A DNA stretch of 64,000 bases from Deltaproteobacteria bacterium (GCA_007130885.1 SLRQ01000072.1:1-64000); one strand, 5' to 3'; shown: positions 24,301-33,150, counted from the first letter of the stretch. Translations and numbers: made by a program. The notes: generated by a model not told the origin, from the letters alone.

Positions 24301-27051
24301 ATGTTGGAACACACAGCCAAATCCAAGTCCACGCCGGGAGGAGATTCCTCCGGTAGGGAAGAGAATAGTCATGATCGCGGGCGTCGTGGCAGGCGTGCTC
24401 GCTCGCCCAGCTCGATGATGTGGCGGCGGGTCGCCGAGGTCGCGATCGTCGTGTCGGTTTTCGCTGCTCCGCTGATGATTGGGTCTGTCCCGATCTGGGC
24501 CGTGGCGGTTGGGCTCGCTCTTTCCTCGGTCGCGGCGTTCGCGGCTTGCCTGGCTGCCCGGCAAGAAGGGTCCGGGATGGCTTTTCATCCGCTGGCGTGG
24601 GCATTTCTGGCGGTGGTCTGCCTTCAGGGTTTGCAGATTGTACCTCTACCTCCGGGCTTGGTGTCGTTCTTGAGCCCGAAGGCGGCGGATGTGTTCTCCT
24701 TCAGCCTCGCCGATGCGGGGGGATGGCCGGCTTGGAGAGCGCTTTCACTCGATCCAATTCAAGGAGGAGTGGAGCTTGCCAGGCATGCTACATGGCTCAT
24801 GCTGCTCCTCGCGTCCACCTACGTCGCGACGCGAAGAGACAGCGGCCGGATCCTGGTAAAGGCGCTCGCATTCTCCGCCGTGGTGGTCGTTTCTCTTGCG
24901 CTCATGCACAAGCTCGCCGGAGCGGATCTAATCTTCGGTCTCTATCCGCGGCCCCCGGGCGGCTGGCTCTTCGCTTCCTTCGTGAACCCGAATCACCTTG
25001 GGGCGTTTCTCGATCTTCTCGCGCCGGTCTGCCTGGGTCTCGCCCTGGCCTCGCGGGACAAGGCAAGTAAGGTTCTTTGGGGCCTGGCGTTCGTGCTGGC
25101 GGGGGCCACGTGCTTTCTCACGCTCTCGCGTGGCGGCATCGTGGCCCTCATTGCCGGGGTCACCGTTTTCACTATCTTGTGGCGTAGGTCTGAGAGGTCC
25201 GCCGGCGGATCCGAACAGCAGACAAATAAAGCTCACGGAGGCTCCCGTCGAGGCGTCTCCCTCGGTGGGCTGGTGGTGTTGCCGCTGCTGATAGGAGGGG
25301 TGTTGACGGTTGCGGCCTACCTTGCCCTGGAGCCCGTCCTCGAAGAAGTTTCGACGCTGGTCGACCAGAGCAGGCTGACGGATGAGACCCGATGGAGGAT
25401 CTGGGGTGGAGCTCTGCCTCTCATTCGGGACTACTGGGCCGTGGGAGCGGGACGTGGATCCTTTGCACTTGTCTACCCCATGTACAAGTTGATTCCGGGG
25501 CAGGTCACGTACAGCCACGCGGAGAACCAGCTCGTGCAGACCGCGGCGGAGCTCGGTCTCGTGGTCGCGTTGTTGATGACGGCCCTGATGGCGTGGGTCT
25601 GGCTTTCGTTGGCTCGGCGGCCCGGCTGGCCGGCTCGCTACATAGGTTTGCTGGCGGGCTTGGCCGGGCTCGCCGTGCACGAGATGACCGATTTTGCCAC
25701 CGCTTTCGGAGGAGTGGCCGTGCCGGCGTCCGTGGTTCTCGGGGTTCTGCTCGCGGGTTCGTCACGAAGAGTGAACGGTGGCAGCCGGGTGCCGAGGCGA
25801 CGCCCGCCCGCCGCCGGTACCGGTTTGGTGCTGACCATCTGCCTAGTGTTATCCTCGGTTTCCACCATGCTTCTTGCGCGGGCGTGGGGATCGTCGGCCG
25901 ATGATTCCTTGACCGAGGTCGTAGCAGAGCTGGAGAGCGGGGTGGAGGTGGACGAGGCTGTCGTGCCGGCCTTGTTGCTTCGGCCCGCCGATCACATGCT
26001 TCCTCTGGTAGCTGCTCATGCCAGCCTCGAGCGACGAGATGCGGCCGGAGCCATGACGTGGGTCAACAAGGCTCTTTACCTCGCGCCAAGTGACGTTCGT
26101 GGCCACTTGCTGGCCGCCGAAGCGCTCTCGCTAGCGGGAAGGGAAGACCAGGCACTTTTGCAGTACCGCCTGGCGATCGAGTGGGGGGCGTCCGTGAGGT
26201 CCGTTCTTGCCGTGGTCTCGAGACGCTATGAGGATGTCGAGCAGCTTCGGAAAGCGGTGCCTCGGAACGAGGAAGCACGGCGCGAGCTGGTCAGGTTCCT
26301 ATTGAGACAAAGGAGGCACGACGATGCATGGTCGACGGGGTACTCCTTTCTTCACGAGGCGCCCAATGACTTGGAACTGAAGGATCTCTTGGCTCGATCC
26401 GCGCTGGCCCTGGGGCTCCTCGATGAGGCCGAGGCCCTTTCAAGAGAGCTTTTGGAATTTTGCGCGAAGAAGCCAAGCGGGTACGGCCTGCTGGCATCGG
26501 TAATGCTCGCCGGCGGTGATATCGATGCCGCGTTTGCGGCGTTTGAAGACGGTTTGGATTCGGCTCCAGGTGATGTGGATCTCTCAATTGGGTTGGCGAG
26601 AGCGCACATCAGGCACGGAGGTGATCCAGAAGCTGCTATCCGGCTTCTCGACTCGGCGGACCGGCCGCGCGCGCCGAGAACGCGAAGCAGGATGCACATG
26701 CTTCGCGGTGAGTCCTACGCGGCGATGGGGCGCACCCGACAGGCCATGGATGAGTACCGCACAGCGGCGCGGCTTGCGCCGAATGATCCCCGTCCAAGGA
26801 TGGCGAAGGGTGACCACTTCATGGCGCTTGACCAGTGGGAGCGGGCTCTCGAGGCCTACGAGGAGGCCCTTCGACTGCGTCCGAGCGCGTCCATTCAGGC
26901 TCGCGTCGAACGCGCCGCCGAACGCGTTGAAGCGCTCCGCGCCTTCAGGTCGCGAAAGATAATCTACGGTGACGGCGACCTGAACCTGCCGGTTCCGGGA
27001 GACGATGAAGGGGCTGGGCCGGAGACATCGCGGCAAGAGGAGAAGAAATGA
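24301..27051 (+). CDS. O-antigen ligase-like protein with C-terminal TPR repeats
   Basis: A 916-aa inner-membrane protein. After a basic cytoplasmic start, about ten hydrophobic segments span residues 40-450, with the Wzy_C/WaaL-type core: 'FASFVNPNHLGAFLDLLAPV', 'FLTLSRGGIVALIAGV', and a late 'GRGSFALVYPMYKL' followed by a His ('YSHAENQLVQTAAELGL'). The C-terminal 400 residues are TPR-like, for example 'EALSLAGREDQALLQYRLAI' and 'GRTRQAMDEYRTAARLAPND'. Such proteins join polysaccharide to lipid A or attach sugars to proteins. It follows the nucleotide-sugar genes, which suggests a surface polysaccharide locus. Start is uncertain (ATG 24301, or 24415/24418 just before the membrane domain). 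Confidence 0.82.
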   Translation: MLEHTAKSKSTPGGDSSGREENSHDRGRRGRRARSPSSMMWRRVAEVAIVVSVFAAPLMIGSVPIWAVAVGLALSSVAAFAACLAARQEGSGMAFHPLAWAFLAVVCLQGLQIVPLPPGLVSFLSPKAADVFSFSLADAGGWPAWRALSLDPIQGGVELARHATWLMLLLASTYVATRRDSGRILVKALAFSAVVVVSLALMHKLAGADLIFGLYPRPPGGWLFASFVNPNHLGAFLDLLAPVCLGLALASRDKASKVLWGLAFVLAGATCFLTLSRGGIVALIAGVTVFTILWRRSERSAGGSEQQTNKAHGGSRRGVSLGGLVVLPLLIGGVLTVAAYLALEPVLEEVSTLVDQSRLTDETRWRIWGGALPLIRDYWAVGAGRGSFALVYPMYKLIPGQVTYSHAENQLVQTAAELGLVVALLMTALMAWVWLSLARRPGWPARYIGLLAGLAGLAVHEMTDFATAFGGVAVPASVVLGVLLAGSSRRVNGGSRVPRRRPPAAGTGLVLTICLVLSSVSTMLLARAWGSSADDSLTEVVAELESGVEVDEAVVPALLLRPADHMLPLVAAHASLERRDAAGAMTWVNKALYLAPSDVRGHLLAAEALSLAGREDQALLQYRLAIEWGASVRSVLAVVSRRYEDVEQLRKAVPRNEEARRELVRFLLRQRRHDDAWSTGYSFLHEAPNDLELKDLLARSALALGLLDEAEALSRELLEFCAKKPSGYGLLASVMLAGGDIDAAFAAFEDGLDSAPGDVDLSIGLARAHIRHGGDPEAAIRLLDSADRPRAPRTRSRMHMLRGESYAAMGRTRQAMDEYRTAARLAPNDPRPRMAKGDHFMALDQWERALEAYEEALRLRPSASIQARVERAAERVEALRAFRSRKIIYGDGDLNLPVPGDDEGAGPETSRQEEKK

Positions 27052-27093
27052 TCTCGCAGGCACGGACTGCAGAGGGGCGAGGATGTCGACGCG

Positions 27094-27474
27094 TCAGACT
27101 CCCTTGAGTCGGTAGTGGGTCCGTTCCTCCAGGATTCCGCTGACTACGATGCCGTCCCGCTTCATCTCTTCGAGGAGGGTCGCGGCTGTGTGCGTCTCGA
27201 GGCCGAGCTTCTCTCCAACCTGCTGGGCGGTCATCCAGCCCAGCTTGTTTCGGAGCAGGCGGATTATTTCGCCCTTGACGTGCGCTCGTGCCGCGCCGGC
27301 GATCTCGGGCGTCTTCCATGCGTGAATGACTCCAGCCACCAGGACTACGATCGTAGTTATCGCCAGGGCCGGAAGCAGGATGCCCGCGTGCTCGTCGATT
27401 ATGTCCACCCAGCCGGCGTCGGCCAGCATCACCGGAACCATCTTTATGGCCGCGAGCGGAGTGGTCACGTCCAA
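27094..27474 (-). CDS. Single-span membrane protein with winged-helix-like domain
   Basis: A 126-aa protein. The N-terminal region has a long hydrophobic segment, 'ILLPALAITTIVVLVAGVI' (about 32-50), likely one transmembrane helix. After a short linker the C-terminal 70 residues look like a winged helix-turn-helix: 'EIIRLLRNKLGWMTAQQVGE' then 'LETHTAATLLEEMKRDG' and a final beta wing ending in 'RTHYRLKGV'. This would be a membrane-tethered DNA-binding regulator, but the DNA sites are unknown. It starts 26 bp from the hflX stop and is on the same strand, so it may be co-transcribed. Confidence 0.6.
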   Translation of the reverse strand: MDVTTPLAAIKMVPVMLADAGWVDIIDEHAGILLPALAITTIVVLVAGVIHAWKTPEIAGAARAHVKGEIIRLLRNKLGWMTAQQVGEKLGLETHTAATLLEEMKRDGIVVSGILEERTHYRLKGV

Positions 27475-27500
27475 AATAATACCGCTTCATCGCGGCCGGG

Positions 27501-29186
27501 TCACGCGAGATCGGACAGGGACATCTGAACCTTGGAGGTGCTTCCCCGCCGGAAGAGCATTGCGCCCGCTGCCTGCAGAAGATCGTCCAGACCCTGGCCG
27601 GTCAAGGCGCTCAAGCCGACTCCGTTATGCGTCCCGGTTTCTTCGGGCCCGGCAAACGCGCCGTTACCCTGCTTCTCGACTAGGTCCAATTTGTTGAACA
27701 CCAAAAGCCTAGGTGTCTCTCCAAGGCCGAGCTCACCCAGTATGTCCTCGACGGCGGCCATGTGGGCGGGATGGTTCTCGTCGCTTGCATCGACTACATG
27801 CAGCAGCAGGTCCGCATCCTCGAGTTCCTCCAAGGTGGCTTTGAAGGCGGCCTTGAGATCCTTGGGAAGATCACGAATGAAGCCGACGGTATCCGTGATG
27901 AGAACCTCGCGGTCTCTTGGGAACTTCAGCCGGCGACTGGTGGGATCCAGTGTTGCGAAAAGCTTGTTTTCGGCGAAGACATCGCTGTTGGTGAGCTTGT
28001 TGAGCAGCGTGCTCTTGCCCGCGTTCGTGTATCCCACGATGGAGATGGTCGGGAGCCCTCGCCTGTTGCGGCGGCTGCGTCTGGTCTTTCGGGAAGTGCT
28101 TATGGAACGCAGCTCCCGCTCGAGCCGAGATATTCGGTCCCTGACCCTGCGCCGATCCACCTCCAGCTTCGTCTCTCCAGGTCCCCTCGCGCCGATGCCT
28201 CCGGTAAGGCGGGATAGGGAATCATCGCGCGCCTGAAGCCGGGGCATGGTATAGCGGAGCTGAGCAAGCTCGACCTGGATTTTGCCTTCGTTGCTCCTTG
28301 CCCGCTGCGCGAAGATATCAAGGATTAGCTGGGTTCGATCGAGAATCTTCACGCTGGTCACTTCGGCGATGGCCCTAGCCTGGGATGGAGCAAGGTCTTG
28401 GTCGAAGATGATTACCTCGACCATCCGCTGCATGGCACGGAGGTTGATGTCCGCGATCTTGCCCCGGCCGACAACGTAACGGGGGTCGGGCCTTCGCCGG
28501 GTTTGAATCATGGAGTCGGCTACTTCCACCCCCGCGGTGCGGGACAGCTCGCGAAGCTCCGACATGCGCGCTTCGGCCTCGAACCTGCCTTTGGTGGCCA
28601 GACCAACGAGCATCGCGCGTTCCCTGCCTTCAACGGAGCGCTCGCGTCTCGCTATTGTGCCGAACTGATCCTCTAGATCTCGTATGTTCGTGAAGGCAGG
28701 CCATTTGCAGGCCTGATGGACGTCCCGCGCCTTCTCGATCCTCCAGAGGTTCTGACCCTCGTTTTCGGGCAGCAGGTGAGCCCAGGAGACGACTCCCGGC
28801 AGGCCGTCGGGCCTAGCGTGTACCGCCGCAACCAAGTCGAGCCGCAGGAGCGCCAGGTCGGTGAGATCATCACGATCCACCGGCTCCGGCTTGAGATGAG
28901 TGTGTACCAGGCGAAGGCCTCGCAGCCGTACCTGTCCAGCGCGGGCCCGGCCGACGTCGGGCAACTCGATTTGGTGAGCATTGCCCACTATGACCCACTC
29001 GACGGTCCCCTTGCGATTGAGCATGACGCCGACCTGCCTACCGGTCTCTCGCGCAAGCTCGGTCAGGTGGCGGGCCAGCTCCGGGCTTACGATCTCCTCG
29101 TTGGGTACTTGCCTGCGGTAGGTGGCCTTCAGGCGTTTCTGCTGACTGGGTTTTAGCCCAAACGTGTTACCGAATATGTCTCGGAT
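27501..29186 (-). CDS. hflX: GTPase HflX with apparent non-AUG start
   Basis: A ribosome-associated GTPase (561 aa from the proposed start). The HflX N-terminal domain and glycine-rich 'LTGGIGARGPGETKLE' loop precede the G domain: G1 'GYTNAGKST', G3 'DTVGF', G4 'NKLD'. The first ATG in frame (29024) falls inside the N-terminal domain. Conserved HflX sequence ('FGNTFGLKPSQQKRL', 'RRQVPNEEIVSPELARHLTE') continues upstream for 54 codons with no ATG, GTG or TTG until a TAG at 29210-29208. An AUC codon at 29186-29184 is preceded by GGGAGGT about 5 nt upstream, a good ribosome site. An in-frame ATG seven codons before the TAG gives a second possibility, a short leader or an amber-interrupted start. 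Confidence 0.85.
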   Translation of the reverse strand: MRDIFGNTFGLKPSQQKRLKATYRRQVPNEEIVSPELARHLTELARETGRQVGVMLNRKGTVEWVIVGNAHQIELPDVGRARAGQVRLRGLRLVHTHLKPEPVDRDDLTDLALLRLDLVAAVHARPDGLPGVVSWAHLLPENEGQNLWRIEKARDVHQACKWPAFTNIRDLEDQFGTIARRERSVEGRERAMLVGLATKGRFEAEARMSELRELSRTAGVEVADSMIQTRRRPDPRYVVGRGKIADINLRAMQRMVEVIIFDQDLAPSQARAIAEVTSVKILDRTQLILDIFAQRARSNEGKIQVELAQLRYTMPRLQARDDSLSRLTGGIGARGPGETKLEVDRRRVRDRISRLERELRSISTSRKTRRSRRNRRGLPTISIVGYTNAGKSTLLNKLTNSDVFAENKLFATLDPTSRRLKFPRDREVLITDTVGFIRDLPKDLKAAFKATLEELEDADLLLHVVDASDENHPAHMAAVEDILGELGLGETPRLLVFNKLDLVEKQGNGAFAGPEETGTHNGVGLSALTGQGLDDLLQAAGAMLFRRGSTSKVQMSLSDLA

Positions 29187-29357
29187 GGGGACCTCCCTCG
29201 AAAGCGGCTATTCTGGATGCGAAGCCGCCATATTGTTCCATATGATTTTAACACCAGATCTCTTGCACCGCCATCCGGAACAGGTGCTGGTGAAGAGTCG
29301 AAATGCGAACTACAATGGTGATTGTCGAATACCACAACCCGAACGAGAAGGAACTGA
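29187..29357. promoter_or_regulatory. Divergent hflX-rsfS intergenic region
   Basis: This 171-bp region contains promoters for both directions. It has an AT-rich core around 29232-29256 (ATATTGTTCCATATGATTTT), unusual in this GC-rich window. On the minus strand it holds a seven-codon frame (MAASHPE) that ends in a TAG in the same frame as hflX. No clear -10/-35 pair was assigned to either gene. Confidence 0.35.
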
Positions 29358-29795
29358 ATGAGGAACGGAAGATCTCTTGCGAGGCAGATGGAGAAACAGT
29401 CGAACGGGCGGTCACTGGATAAACGGTCGAGCGAGGAGGTGGCGCTCATAGCCGCCGATGCGGCGATGGATAAGAAGGCGGAGGCTCCCGCATTGCTCGA
29501 TCTTCGCGGAAAGTCGAGCGTTGCCGACTACTCCTTGCTTCTCTCAGGAGCGAACGACCGACACGTGGCGGCCATCACCGAGGAGATAGTTACCCGTCTC
29601 AAGAGGTCGAAGGTAACGCTTCTAGGAGTTGAAGGGACCGATACTTCGCAGTGGGTCCTGATAGACCTTGGAGACGTGTTGGTGCATGTCTTTCAGGAAG
29701 ACGCGCGCGCTTTCTATGATCTCGACGGGCTTTGGCCCGATGCCCCAAGGCGTGAGATCCCAGGAGCGCCCGCGCCGGCTCCCGGCGTCTGGTAG
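29358..29795 (+). CDS. rsfS: Ribosomal silencing factor RsfS
   Basis: A 145-aa protein of the RsfS/Iojap family, which binds ribosomal protein L14 and blocks subunit joining when nutrients fall. After a variable 27-residue start, the domain runs from 'SSEEVALIAADAAMDKKAE' through 'LLDLRGKSSVADYSLLLSG', 'ANDRHVAAITEEIVTRLK', and 'WVLIDLGDVLVHVFQEDARAFYDLDGLW' shortened here to its core 'DLGDVLVHVFQEDAR'. Length fits the family with a Pro-rich tail. The ATG has GAAGGA 5 nt upstream. Its last base overlaps the rlmH start. Confidence 0.9.
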   Translation: MRNGRSLARQMEKQSNGRSLDKRSSEEVALIAADAAMDKKAEAPALLDLRGKSSVADYSLLLSGANDRHVAAITEEIVTRLKRSKVTLLGVEGTDTSQWVLIDLGDVLVHVFQEDARAFYDLDGLWPDAPRREIPGAPAPAPGVW

Positions 29796-30253
29796 TGTGG
29801 CTGCGTGTCATAGCGGTCGGACGAGACCGGAAGGGCTTGTTCCAGAGGGCGGTGGAGGATTACTCCTCTCGTCTATGCCGTTACCTGCGCTTCGAGGTGA
29901 TCGAAGTGCCGGCATCGAAGCTCCGGCGAGCCGATGCCGCCCGCCGCGAGGAGGCGGATCGAATTGTTTCCGTCCATGGCGAACGGCGGAGGCTTTTCTC
30001 GCTTGACGGCGGGGGGGAAGCCCTCTCGAGTGCCGGCTTGGCACGCCTGCTCGACCGGCTCATTCTCGAGAGTCGAGGGGTTGATTTCGTCATCGGAGGT
30101 GACGAGGGGCTCGATCCCAGCATCTCGAGGAAAGCCGAGAAAGCTCTTTCTCTGGGGCCCATGACACTGCCCCATCAGCTCGCCCGTGTCGTCTTGGTGG
30201 AGCAGCTATATCGCGCCATGACCATCTTGCGCGGCGAGCCTTACCACAAATAG
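29795..30253 (+). CDS. rlmH: 23S rRNA pseudouridine-1915 N3-methyltransferase RlmH
   Basis: A 152-aa SPOUT-class methyltransferase that methylates N3 of pseudouridine 1915 in helix 69 of 23S rRNA. 'RVIAVGRDRK' opens the protein, 'FVIGGDEGL' is the SAM-binding glycine motif, and 'LSLGPMTLPHQLARVVLVEQ' plus 'LYRAMTILRGEPYHK' is the family's trefoil-knot end. Length is that of RlmH. The GTG start overlaps the rsfS stop by one base, as in many bacteria where the two genes are neighbours. Confidence 0.92.
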   Translation: MWLRVIAVGRDRKGLFQRAVEDYSSRLCRYLRFEVIEVPASKLRRADAARREEADRIVSVHGERRRLFSLDGGGEALSSAGLARLLDRLILESRGVDFVIGGDEGLDPSISRKAEKALSLGPMTLPHQLARVVLVEQLYRAMTILRGEPYHK

Positions 30254-30508
30254 GTTTGGCAGGGTTGCTCGAAGGCCTTGGCCTGCTTTCTGCAGCACTC
30301 TGCCGGTATGAGCCCATACCAGCAGCGTGATCGAGGCGTTGTTTCTGCCCGCAAATCGCCGGGAGGATCTCGAGGCCGCGAGCCCTCTCCCAGCCCCCGG
30401 GTCGACGAGAATGAAATCAGAAAGCCTTGGGGGTTCAGCCTTGTAGGCCTTCGCGGCGGATTGGTAACCGCACGCTCGCGGCGTCTCAAGGAGGCTCTTT
30501 CGGAAGGC

Positions 30509-31267
30509 ATGCGTCAGGCCGTCGATCTCATCTACCCCCCGGCATGCGGCGCCTGCGGATGCGACATCATACCCGGCCGGGATCCGGTCGAGGCGGTCCT
30601 GTGTCCGGACTGCGCGGGCGCGCTGGAGCCGCTCGGCGGCCTGGTGTGCGAGCGTTGCGCGGCTCCTTCGGGGAGTTGCCATGGCGACCGGCTCGCCGGC
30701 GAGACCGAATGCTCCACCCTCGACGCTGATGTGACGTCTTGTCTGGACTGCGCGCGTTTGAGCCCGAAGTTCTCCAGGGTCCACTCGGCTTGGCAGTACG
30801 GAGGGCCGCTCTTGGAAGCCATCCACGCTTTCAAGTACGAGGGCCGCGTTCATCTCGGGCGGCCGCTCGGAAAGCTGATGGTTTCAGGCTTTCGGAATGC
30901 CCCGGCCGCCGATCTGATCACCCCCGTTCCATCGCATCCAAGGCGCGTCCGGCGGCGTGGCTTCGATCACGCCGTTTGCCTGGCCGCGGAAGCGGGGAGG
31001 GGACTCGGCATCCCGGTTCTGCCGTCTCTGCTTCGTAGGGCCCGTGACACGGCACCGCAGGCGCGCCTCTCCGTTGGGGCAAGGCTCGAGAATCCGCGCG
31101 GTGCGTTCGAGGTGCGAGGCCGAGCAGCCAGACGCCTGGCCGGACGTAGAGTGCTTCTAGTGGACGATGTGATGACTACCGGCGCGACCGCCTCGGCCTG
31201 CGCCGGAGAACTGCTCGAGGCGGGCGCGGTTGTCGTGGAGGTGCTCACTCTGGCGAGGGCGGCATAG
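30509..31267 (+). CDS. ComF-family phosphoribosyltransferase-like protein
   Basis: A 252-aa protein of the ComF family. An N-terminal zinc-binding part has Cys pairs CGACGC, CPDC and CERC plus CLDC, then 'AWQYGGPLLEAIHAFKYEGR'. The C-terminal phosphoribosyltransferase fold has 'ITPVPSHPRRVRRRGFDHA' and the PRPP motif 'VLLVDDVMTTGATA'. ComF is linked to natural DNA uptake in some bacteria, but other competence genes are not in the window. The reading frame extends farther upstream, but the ATG at 30509 places the start just before the conserved 'LIYPPACGAC'. The Cys-rich region is longer than usual. Confidence 0.88.
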   Translation: MRQAVDLIYPPACGACGCDIIPGRDPVEAVLCPDCAGALEPLGGLVCERCAAPSGSCHGDRLAGETECSTLDADVTSCLDCARLSPKFSRVHSAWQYGGPLLEAIHAFKYEGRVHLGRPLGKLMVSGFRNAPAADLITPVPSHPRRVRRRGFDHAVCLAAEAGRGLGIPVLPSLLRRARDTAPQARLSVGARLENPRGAFEVRGRAARRLAGRRVLLVDDVMTTGATASACAGELLEAGAVVVEVLTLARAA

Positions 31268-31411
31268 CGGCGGCGGTAACATGTAAGGATTTGGGCGAAC
31301 GCCCGACCAAAGCTTCGAAATCTCTGTTTTGTGGGCTCTTTTAGGCTCCAGGGAACAGCGCGGCCGGAGGTTTCCGCCAAGTAGGTAATCGAGTTCTTGA
31401 TTCCATGGGGT

Positions 31412-31441
31412 TTGCCCTCTGGGGTGAAGACTAGCTATACT
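31412..31441 (+). promoter_or_regulatory. Putative sigma-70 promoter of the Cys-rich lipoprotein gene
   Basis: TTGCCC (31412-31417) and TATACT (31436-31441) are separated by 18 bp. They fit a housekeeping -35/-10 pair and lie about 70 bp upstream of the ATG at 31509. Confidence 0.45.
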
Positions 31442-31508
31442 GATTGATACACATGGCCACGGAGCTTGAGTTCGTGGCGCCAAATCACCCTAACCGGGCG
31501 AGGATGAC

Positions 31509-32810
31509 ATGCGTCTTGCTGAAGCGAAAAGCTGGGAGAGCCTGCGCAACGTGGGTCTGGTCTTGTTTGTCTTTTTTGTTAGCGCCGCGCTCATGGCGGC
31601 CTGCGCCGCCTCCGCACCCGGCAATACATGCAACTCCGATGGGGACTGCCCCGAAGGCCAGTTCTGCCTGGACGGGACATGCTCGACTGGTTTACCCGAG
31701 GGAGGCGAGCCCTGTGACAGCGACGCGGACTGCCCAGGTGGTTACTGCGACGACGAGGGGGCTTGCCAGACGGGCGCGAGACCGTGTGAGGACGACGATG
31801 ACTGCAAGGGCGATCATGTCTGCGAGGACGGCGCTTGCGTGGAACCTCCCGATACCAGTTGCGGCACCGCATACGACTGCGAGCTGGAACATATTTGCGT
31901 CGACGGCGAGTGCGAGCCCTACGATCCACACAGTGCTTGCCTGTCCGATGACGAGTGTCCCGCCGACCATGTTTGCAACATGGGCGAGTGCGAGGGGTGC
32001 CTCAACGATGCGTTTTGCATCGACAGCTCGAACGGGCCCAAGTGCTCTCGTGGTGGCGACGACGAGCCGGTGCCGGCCGGTTACTGCTACGTCGAGTGCG
32101 GGCCGGACGTGGGTGAATGCGAGAGTGGGTATCAGTGCGACGAGGACCGAGGTGGACTTTGCATACCCGCCTGCCAAAGCAACGCCGACTGCGGTCAGCT
32201 CGTCTGCGATCTTGACACGAACACCTGTGTGAACTGCACCCATGACGATGAGTGTGATGAGCCGCGGACCTGCAGTGATACCGGGCTTTGTATCGACCCG
32301 CCCACCGGCTGTACGCCGGGAGAGTGCGCCAGCATGGGCGATGCCTACTTCTGCGACGAGGTTTCAGGAAACTGCCTGCTTGGTTGCACCCAGCACACCG
32401 ACTGCAGTGGAATGGACGAGCCCTATGACTGCAACCCATGCCCCAGCGGCAGCTCGTGTGATACGAGCACGGGCAACTGCACGGGCAGAGGGGACTGGCC
32501 CTGCGACTGCATGGCTCTTGACTGCGGCTCGTATGGGCAGCTTTGCGACGCGAGCATCTGCGAGTGTGTCACTCCTCCGGGCTCGGGGGCAGGTCAGGGT
32601 CAGCCTTGCACATCGCACGATGACTGTGAGGGCGATCTTGGCTGTGCCGGTGGAGACATGATGGGCGGTGGCGGCTCAACCTGTCAGTACATCTGCGACA
32701 TGGAGTTCAATGGCTGCGCGTGTCCACCAGGCACGGAGTGTAGCGATGCCATGGGAATGGGAATGGGAGACATTATGTGTATGATGGGGATGTCCGGCAC
32801 GTGCATGTAA
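31509..32810 (+). CDS. Cys-rich repeat lipoprotein
   Basis: A 433-aa protein with a signal segment (about 15-31) and lipobox, LMAAC (C32). The mature part is almost all short disulfide-type repeats built around D-x-D-C and C-D-x-x-x-x-C, such as 'CNSDGDCPEGQFC' and 'CDSDADCPGGYC'. This looks like the EGF/Dickkopf-like repeats of myxobacterial and bradymonadal surface proteins. Repeats run from residue 40 to about 370. The end is Gly/Met-rich (MMGGGG, MGMGMG, MCMMGMSG). Calcium or partner binding is possible from the Asp-rich loops. No enzyme domain is seen. A second protein of similar style is encoded at 54393-55826. Confidence 0.8.
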   Translation: MRLAEAKSWESLRNVGLVLFVFFVSAALMAACAASAPGNTCNSDGDCPEGQFCLDGTCSTGLPEGGEPCDSDADCPGGYCDDEGACQTGARPCEDDDDCKGDHVCEDGACVEPPDTSCGTAYDCELEHICVDGECEPYDPHSACLSDDECPADHVCNMGECEGCLNDAFCIDSSNGPKCSRGGDDEPVPAGYCYVECGPDVGECESGYQCDEDRGGLCIPACQSNADCGQLVCDLDTNTCVNCTHDDECDEPRTCSDTGLCIDPPTGCTPGECASMGDAYFCDEVSGNCLLGCTQHTDCSGMDEPYDCNPCPSGSSCDTSTGNCTGRGDWPCDCMALDCGSYGQLCDASICECVTPPGSGAGQGQPCTSHDDCEGDLGCAGGDMMGGGGSTCQYICDMEFNGCACPPGTECSDAMGMGMGDIMCMMGMSGTCM

Positions 32811-33086
32811 TATTCCCTAGACACTAACAGAAGATCACTTTTTCTCCGAGAGTCTGTTTTTTGGGCCGCCCGGCCGACTTGGCCGGTGCGGCCCTTCTTG
32901 CTCCGTCACCTCGTCAAAGGCGCCCGGCGGAGGTTCCAGCGGCTCGCCCTAGGGGCCGCGAAGCCCATCTTCGGGCCTTTTTATAGGGGCTCGGAGCGAG
33001 TCCGCCATACACTTCACCGATATGTACATATCTTTCTCTTCACTAACTCTGACCATAACTTTTGCTTAATTTAGATAGAATAGATG
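32811..33086. other. Intergenic region before the H1-like gene
   Basis: This stretch holds the hairpin described above and then an AT-rich part with no supported gene, leading into the promoter at 33087. Short frames here lack coding character. Confidence 0.5.
32863..32894 (+). terminator. GC-rich hairpin, possible terminator
   Basis: GGGCCGC at 32863-32869 pairs with GCGGCCC at 32888-32894, and CCGGCC pairs with GGCCGG inside, around a 5-nt loop with one bulged T. Only a weak T-rich stretch (TTCTT) follows, so termination is plausible but not proven. Confidence 0.4.
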
Positions 33087-33116
33087 TTGACATAAGGGTC
33101 ACTTGTTGCTGATAAT
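33087..33116 (+). promoter_or_regulatory. Strong sigma-70 promoter of the Lys-rich protein gene
   Basis: TTGACA (33087-33092) and GATAAT (33111-33116) are 18 bp apart; the -35 is perfect and the -10 differs from TATAAT by one base. The start of transcription is expected near 33122, about 29 nt upstream of the ATG. This is the best promoter match noticed in the window. Confidence 0.75.
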
Positions 33117-33150
33117 ACGCTCGTCTTCACCCTCGAACCGGAGGCTCCAA

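Noticed and set aside
31444..32232. 262-codon frame overlapping the first Cys-rich lipoprotein
   Set aside because: Out-of-frame shadow in Ala/Thr/Arg; the lipobox and Cys pattern are in the other frame.
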